The position numbers were made by a program, and so were the translations under genes. Below are positions 4,755-8,603 of a DNA stretch of 8,603 bases, piece after piece; the stretch's first letter is position 1, and every line of letters begins with the position of its first letter. This DNA is from Roseiflexaceae bacterium. GTDB lineage: Bacteria > Chloroflexota > Chloroflexia > Chloroflexales > Roseiflexaceae. The notes under the pieces were generated by a model. It did no database searches and was not told the origin of the DNA. It was given only the letters and a program-made list of their open reading frames with translations. The stretch lies in contig CANHPK010000047.1 of the NCBI GenBank assembly GCA_947462525.1, positions 1 to 8,603 on the forward strand. The letters are read 5' to 3'.

Positions 4755-6026
4755 ATGCTAATCAACACTTCACTCAAACTACTGCTTATACCGCTGCTGG
4801 CACTAGGCCTCGGCTGGTCACCCACGCTTACCCACGCAGAGACCCGCACAAGCCAGAAGGTCCCGAGCGACGCACCGCTTCCATGCACGATTCGCGGCAG
4901 TGCCCGCAACGATGTTTTACGTGGGACCGCGGGCAACGACGTGATATGTGGATATGCAGGATCAGACACGATCTATGGCAACGGCGGCAATGACGTGATA
5001 TATGCCGGTGACGGCAACGACATCATCGATGGAGGTAATGGCAGCGACCGCATCGACGGTGGGTCGGGGAACGACCGCGTCACTGGCGGTAGTGGCAATG
5101 ACACACTCAACGGCAATGCGGGGAACGATACTCTCAACGCAGGCATCGGCAATGATGTACTCAACGGCAATACGGGTGCCGACCAGCTCAATGCTGGTGT
5201 GGGAGATGACTCCCTGAGTGGTGGCAGTGAGCGCGATGTGTTGCAGCCGGGCACTGGTGATGACCAGTGCGCCAATGATCTGACTGACCTCACTATTGGA
5301 CGATGTCGCAAAGACACGTCCGCACCGGTGTTTGCACCGATGGCGTTGTCACGTACGGTCTCAGCCGGTGACGACATAGACATTGAATGGGTGCTCACTG
5401 ATGATTCGCCCATCAGCATGTCTTGGGGATTTATCGGTAGTAATGCAGGATGGATTGTCGAATGGTGCAGCTTCCCTTATATGGCTACGGGAATTGATGA
5501 ACAAACGAACCCTTTGACTGACACGGTAACCGCGCGATTCCTTGCGTCGTGCACGGTGCCAACGACTGCGCCCAATGGAGAATACCTCTTCGAACTGAAC
5601 GCAGTCGATATGTTTGGGAATCATGCAACCCCGCAGTGTGTGAGCGTCACTGTCCAGAACGGCTCGACTGATGCGGTCGCGCCGGCCATTTCAGACATTA
5701 CCTTGTCGTCTGATTCTGTTGCACGGACTGAGCCATTATCGATTTCGATGCGACTCGACGACGAGACGGGCATACGTGAGGCATATGTCTATATGGCGCT
5801 CAATCAGTATGGGTTTGCGGATATGAACGGATGGGGCTACACGGTCTACAACGCTCCGCAGGCGGTCCCTATCCCCGTCAGCAGCGGTGTAGCGCAGGAG
5901 CACACCCAAAAGATTGAATTTGTCGATGGAGCACCTGCAGGCATCTACACCGTGTGGGTGAGTGTGCGCGACACGCTGGGGAATCGCGACTTCATCCAGA
6001 CAAGTACGACCGTCGAACTGCGCTAG
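4755..6026 (+). CDS. Exported RTX-repeat protein with two beta-sandwich-like domains (RTX-3)
   Basis: A 423-residue paralogue closest to RTX-1, with the best signal peptide of the family: MLINTSLK, a long leucine-rich core (LLLIPLLALGLGW), and a cut after THA. The mature start ETRTS resembles the EARTS of RTX-1. CTIR leads into 14 RTX nonapeptides (residues 48-173), then the linker with two Cys (DDQCAND...IGRC) and two beta-sandwich-like domains (about 187-304 and 306-423). Each domain ends in the shared pattern (GEYLFELNAVDMFGN; GIYTVWVSVRDTLGN). The six family cysteines are present plus a seventh (TPQC, where the paralogues have Arg), which would be unpaired or could form an intermolecular bond. 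The array is much closer to RTX-1 than the C-terminal domains are. It lies downstream of the intact VOC gene with a structured leader, and ends at a strong terminator. The function is unknown; I infer an extracellular or surface role. Confidence 0.88.
   Translation: MLINTSLKLLLIPLLALGLGWSPTLTHAETRTSQKVPSDAPLPCTIRGSARNDVLRGTAGNDVICGYAGSDTIYGNGGNDVIYAGDGNDIIDGGNGSDRIDGGSGNDRVTGGSGNDTLNGNAGNDTLNAGIGNDVLNGNTGADQLNAGVGDDSLSGGSERDVLQPGTGDDQCANDLTDLTIGRCRKDTSAPVFAPMALSRTVSAGDDIDIEWVLTDDSPISMSWGFIGSNAGWIVEWCSFPYMATGIDEQTNPLTDTVTARFLASCTVPTTAPNGEYLFELNAVDMFGNHATPQCVSVTVQNGSTDAVAPAISDITLSSDSVARTEPLSISMRLDDETGIREAYVYMALNQYGFADMNGWGYTVYNAPQAVPIPVSSGVAQEHTQKIEFVDGAPAGIYTVWVSVRDTLGNRDFIQTSTTVELR
4896..5273 (+). 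repeat. RTX nonapeptide array, 14 units (RTX-3)
   Basis: Fourteen contiguous in-frame nonapeptides run from GSARNDVLR to PGTGDDQCA. Units 9 to 14 are nearly identical in DNA to those of RTX-1. Units 6 and 7 (GGNGSDRID, GGSGNDRVT) differ from both paralogues. Confidence 0.9.
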
Positions 6027-6045
6027 CAATCCGCAGCGAAGATAC

Positions 6046-6079
6046 CCACGATCACCAGGAACGGTGGTCGTGGTTTTTT
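6046..6079 (+). terminator. Rho-independent terminator after RTX-3
   Basis: CCACGATCACC and GGTGGTCGTGG form an 11-base stem with one T-G wobble around a 6-base loop (AGGAAC), immediately followed by six T. It lies 20 bases after the RTX-3 stop. This is the best terminator in the window. Confidence 0.92.
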
Positions 6080-6351
6080 GTGTGTTTTGGAAAAGCGTAC
6101 TGGAGTGTCGAAAGAGCGCAAAAAAGAGTTGCTCGGATACACCTAGCGCAATCACGCTTGTTCCTGTGTTTGCATCGTCTGAATGCGGTGTGAAGGATAA
6201 ATTGACGCACCATTCACAGACCGAAAAATACAATATTTCGACAAAGCCACATACGCTATTCTTAGATTTTAATGATTTATTACGTAAAAAGTCATATACG
6301 TCTATAATCGAGCATGTCAGAAAGCAAGCGATACGTAGAAACGTGTGTGTC
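6080..6351 (+). promoter_or_regulatory. Intergenic region with the promoter of the BNR gene
   Basis: The stretch becomes AT-rich towards its end, unlike the flanking genes. A perfect -10 hexamer TATAAT lies at 6303-6308. The position 17 bases upstream (6280-6285, TTACGT) is a poor -35 but is the left part of a palindrome TTACGTAA (6280-6287). TACGT recurs at 6297 and 6332, so an activator site is possible. An imperfect inverted repeat, CGAAA...TTTCG, lies at 6222-6240. No long gene is supported on either strand. Confidence 0.5.
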
Positions 6352-6355
6352 ATGA
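6314..6355 (+). CDS. Possible 13-codon leader ORF overlapping the BNR gene start
   Basis: ATG 6314 opens a 13-residue frame (MSESKRYVETCVS) whose TGA (6353-6355) overlaps ATG 6352 of the BNR gene as ATGA, the classical arrangement for translational coupling. ATG 6314 lies 6 bases after the TATAAT, about where transcription would begin, so the ORF would be leaderless. The BNR start itself has no visible Shine-Dalgarno, so coupling would explain its translation. The ORF is short enough to be chance. Confidence 0.25.
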   Translation: MSESKRYVETCVS

Positions 6356-8603
6356 ACAAATCGACAACTCCTGCGCGGGACGCGCAACGCGCACCTGCTG
6401 GATTCCCACGCGTCTGGGCATTTGTCTGCGCGACGATGCTCCTGATGACCGTCGTCAGTAGCGCAACGACACAGAATCTCGCCGCACAGGATCTCGCCCA
6501 AGCAGGCTGTGTCAATTCGCAGATGAGCGTACCCCAACGGGCTACGGTCAAACAGCTTAGCGAAGCGGACTATGCGGTGCTGTTTGCGCAGATTCCCCTG
6601 AGCCACACGGAGTACTGCCGATTATCGACGGCGACGCTGCGCAAAGCGGTCACGCGGGCACAGGAGTTGGCGGCAGAGGCAGCCCGTCGCGCCGACGCAG
6701 GAGTGTGGTCGCGGGTCGAGTGGACGTTGGAATCTGCATTCGCTGAAGGCGAATCAGAGGAAAACGAAGGCACGCCGCCCGACCCCACATACTTCAACAT
6801 GCGCCTCGTCGACGAAAACGGCGTCATCCCGGCCGACGGGAACCGCGTTGCGGTCGCACACATCGCAGCCATGCGCGAGGCCGATAAAGGCCGGGCTGCC
6901 GGCATCAGCAAAGCATGGTGGACCGCGCTTGGCCCTGGCAACATCGGCGGCCGCGTCCGTGCATTGGCCATCGACCCCGTCGATACAAACATCCTCTACT
7001 GCGGTGGGGTAGCGGGTGGCGTCTGGAAGAGTACGGACGCCGGTGCCTCGTGGCAGAATTTAGATGATTTCATGGCCAACATGGCCGTCACCACTATCGC
7101 CATCGACCCCAATGACCACACGACCATCTACGCGGGTACGGGGGAGCAATACGGTAATCGTCCGATAGATAATGTATATGGTGAAGGAATTTTCGTCTCA
7201 CACAACAGTGGCGTAACGTGGACGCACTTAACATCAACAGCGAACGCAGGAGCGCCAAATACGAATTTTTTCGCATATGTACAAAAAATACTACTCGTAA
7301 ACAATGCTTCCCAGACTATCCTCTATGCCGTTACCTGGGGTGGCGTGGCGAAAAGCATCGATGGTGGCATCAACTGGACGTGGGGTACAAAACCAACGGG
7401 TGCAGAATTCATTGAGAGTGTTTTCGACATTGAAGTATCTCCTACAAACAACAGTCGCCTTTTGGCAAGTGGTTGGGGTAAGGTCTGGCTCAGCACGAAT
7501 GCTGGTATGACGTGGAAGGTGGCTACCGGTATCCCATCAGGTGATTATTTGGTCGAACTCTCTTGGTCGACTTCGAGCCCGACGGTCGTATATGCTTCGG
7601 TCGACATAAATCAAGGAACCATCTACAAGAGCACCAACAGTGGTGCGAGTTTTACCAAAATCAGCACGCCAAAACATCTGAGTGACCAAGGGTATTACGA
7701 CAACGTTATCTGGGTCGACCCGACCAACGCCAACACGATTATCGCCGGTGGCGTGGATTTATTCCGCAGTACCAATGGTGGCGTGACATTCACCCGTATC
7801 AGCGATTGGCACTATAGCCCTCCATCCATACATCCTGACCACCACATCATCGTGGCAGACCCAGGGTTCAATGGCACCACCAACAAAAAGGTCTACTTCG
7901 GTAACGACGGCGGCGTCTACCGCACCGACAACTACAAGACCGTTGCGAAGTTGAGCGGCTGGACGGAGCTGAACAATAACTTGGCGATTACACAGTTCTA
8001 TTCGGTACGTGGTGATGCGTCGAGTGGGAACATCCTTGGGGGTACGCAAGATAATGGAAATCCTGCTGGAACCATTGGGTCTACTGAAACGTGGGCAGAT
8101 TTCACTGGCGGTGATGGTGGGTACGTCGCGATTGATCCGGTAACCCCTTCATATGTGTATACCGAATATGTGTATCTCGGGTATTTGGCGCACTGCACCA
8201 TTGGAGTGGGTTCTACGTGTGCAAACATCAATGGAATGCGGAATGACTATACCTGGAAAGCAACCAAATACGTCATCGGTGATGCGAAAACTGAAAAAGC
8301 ACTCTTCATCGCTCCATTCACCCTCGACCCCAACAACGCCAACACGATGCTGGCCGGTGGTGCATCACTGTGGCGCAGCACCAACATCAAAGCAACCGTC
8401 ACCAACACCGTCGGCCCCATCTGGGCCGTCATCAAAAAACCATCGGGGACAACGGCGGACTATTACATCAGTGCGATTGCCGTGGCAAAAGGTGCTTCGA
8501 ACCAGATATGGGTCGGCAATCCCAGGGGCGGCGTCTGGAAGACGAGCAACGGCACGGCCGCTGCTGCCAGCGTCACCTGGACCAGTTATGACGCCAAGCT
8601 GCC
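6352..8603 (+). CDS. Large secreted BNR/Asp-box beta-propeller protein (3' end outside window)
   Basis: The frame from ATG 6352 stays open to the window end: 750 codons without a stop. The N-terminus has a basic leader (R9, R13, R20) and a hydrophobic core (VWAFVCATMLLMTVV), with a likely cut after A38 or A45, so it is probably Sec-exported. Residues about 50-180 form an Ala/Glu-rich, partly helical region of unknown type. WWTALGPGNIGGRVRAL (189-205) opens a propeller of the sortilin/VPS10 and GH74-like BNR class. Asp-boxes of type S-x-D/N-x-G-x-T/S-W/F occur at 227-234 (STDAGASW), 283-290, 335-342, 381-388, 427-434 and 473-480, each near a blade motif of the type IDP...YAG. Asp-boxes are structural turns and do not by themselves show catalysis, so sialidase or xyloglucanase activity cannot be claimed. 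The module VDPTNANTIIAGG (456-468) recurs as LDPNNANTMLAGG (about 659-671), hinting at a second propeller. The gene is separated from RTX-3 by a terminator. Confidence 0.88.
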   Translation, partial: MNKSTTPARDAQRAPAGFPRVWAFVCATMLLMTVVSSATTQNLAAQDLAQAGCVNSQMSVPQRATVKQLSEADYAVLFAQIPLSHTEYCRLSTATLRKAVTRAQELAAEAARRADAGVWSRVEWTLESAFAEGESEENEGTPPDPTYFNMRLVDENGVIPADGNRVAVAHIAAMREADKGRAAGISKAWWTALGPGNIGGRVRALAIDPVDTNILYCGGVAGGVWKSTDAGASWQNLDDFMANMAVTTIAIDPNDHTTIYAGTGEQYGNRPIDNVYGEGIFVSHNSGVTWTHLTSTANAGAPNTNFFAYVQKILLVNNASQTILYAVTWGGVAKSIDGGINWTWGTKPTGAEFIESVFDIEVSPTNNSRLLASGWGKVWLSTNAGMTWKVATGIPSGDYLVELSWSTSSPTVVYASVDINQGTIYKSTNSGASFTKISTPKHLSDQGYYDNVIWVDPTNANTIIAGGVDLFRSTNGGVTFTRISDWHYSPPSIHPDHHIIVADPGFNGTTNKKVYFGNDGGVYRTDNYKTVAKLSGWTELNNNLAITQFYSVRGDASSGNILGGTQDNGNPAGTIGSTETWADFTGGDGGYVAIDPVTPSYVYTEYVYLGYLAHCTIGVGSTCANINGMRNDYTWKATKYVIGDAKTEKALFIAPFTLDPNNANTMLAGGASLWRSTNIKATVTNTVGPIWAVIKKPSGTTADYYISAIAVAKGASNQIWVGNPRGGVWKTSNGTAAAASVTWTSYDAKL

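Noticed and set aside
5736..6551. A 271-codon open frame on the minus strand across the RTX-3/BNR intergenic region.
   Set aside because: It crosses a strong terminator, overlaps two well-supported genes and has no recognisable motif or ribosome-binding site.
6570..6992. A 140-codon minus-strand frame.
   Set aside because: Shadow of the BNR gene; Ala/Ser/Arg-rich composition with no family resemblance.
6352..8603. Calling the BNR protein a sialidase or a GH74 xyloglucanase.
   Set aside because: Asp-boxes are structural and shared by many unrelated propellers; I see no conserved catalytic set that would justify an enzyme name.

Overview
The window carries one strand of genes (all +) from a bacterium of moderate GC content. 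The mix of protein types suggests Chloroflexota: Sec-exported RTX proteins, an SDR with an NHE...AAK active-site region, and a large secreted BNR/Asp-box propeller. This placement is a guess from family resemblance; no rRNA or taxonomic marker gene is present.

Layout. Bases 1-144 are the 3' end of a membrane-protein gene. One base later (146-381) lies a broken VOC/bleomycin-resistance-like gene. Two genes of one paralogous family follow (465-1721 and 1956-3239), the second closed by a clear hairpin terminator. Next come an SDR gene interrupted by two single-base frameshifts (3325-4072), an intact VOC gene (4111-4536), a 218-base leader with two strong hairpins, and the third family member (4755-6026) with a textbook Rho-independent terminator. 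After a 270-base intergenic region with a perfect TATAAT, a very long secreted BNR/Asp-box protein starts at 6352 and runs off the end; its frame is open for all 750 codons seen.

The core of the window is the three-member family. Each protein has an N-terminal Sec signal peptide, a Cys-bearing cap, exactly 14 uninterrupted RTX nonapeptides (126 residues), a short Cys-bearing linker and two tandem ~115-residue beta-sandwich-like domains. The RTX part is strongly conserved and in register. The C-terminal domains diverge and are the likely functional variable. Six cysteines are conserved in all three, as expected for oxidised extracellular proteins. I know of no characterised protein with this exact build. 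A Ca2+-stabilised extracellular or cell-surface scaffold is inference.

The order VOC then RTX protein occurs twice (broken at 146/465, intact at 4111/4755), which points to an old segmental duplication followed by decay of one VOC copy. RTX-1 is a mosaic: most rungs resemble RTX-3, but one rung matches RTX-2 in a 26-base identical stretch, suggesting gene conversion. The metabolic genes (SDR, VOC) have no evident functional link to the exported proteins.
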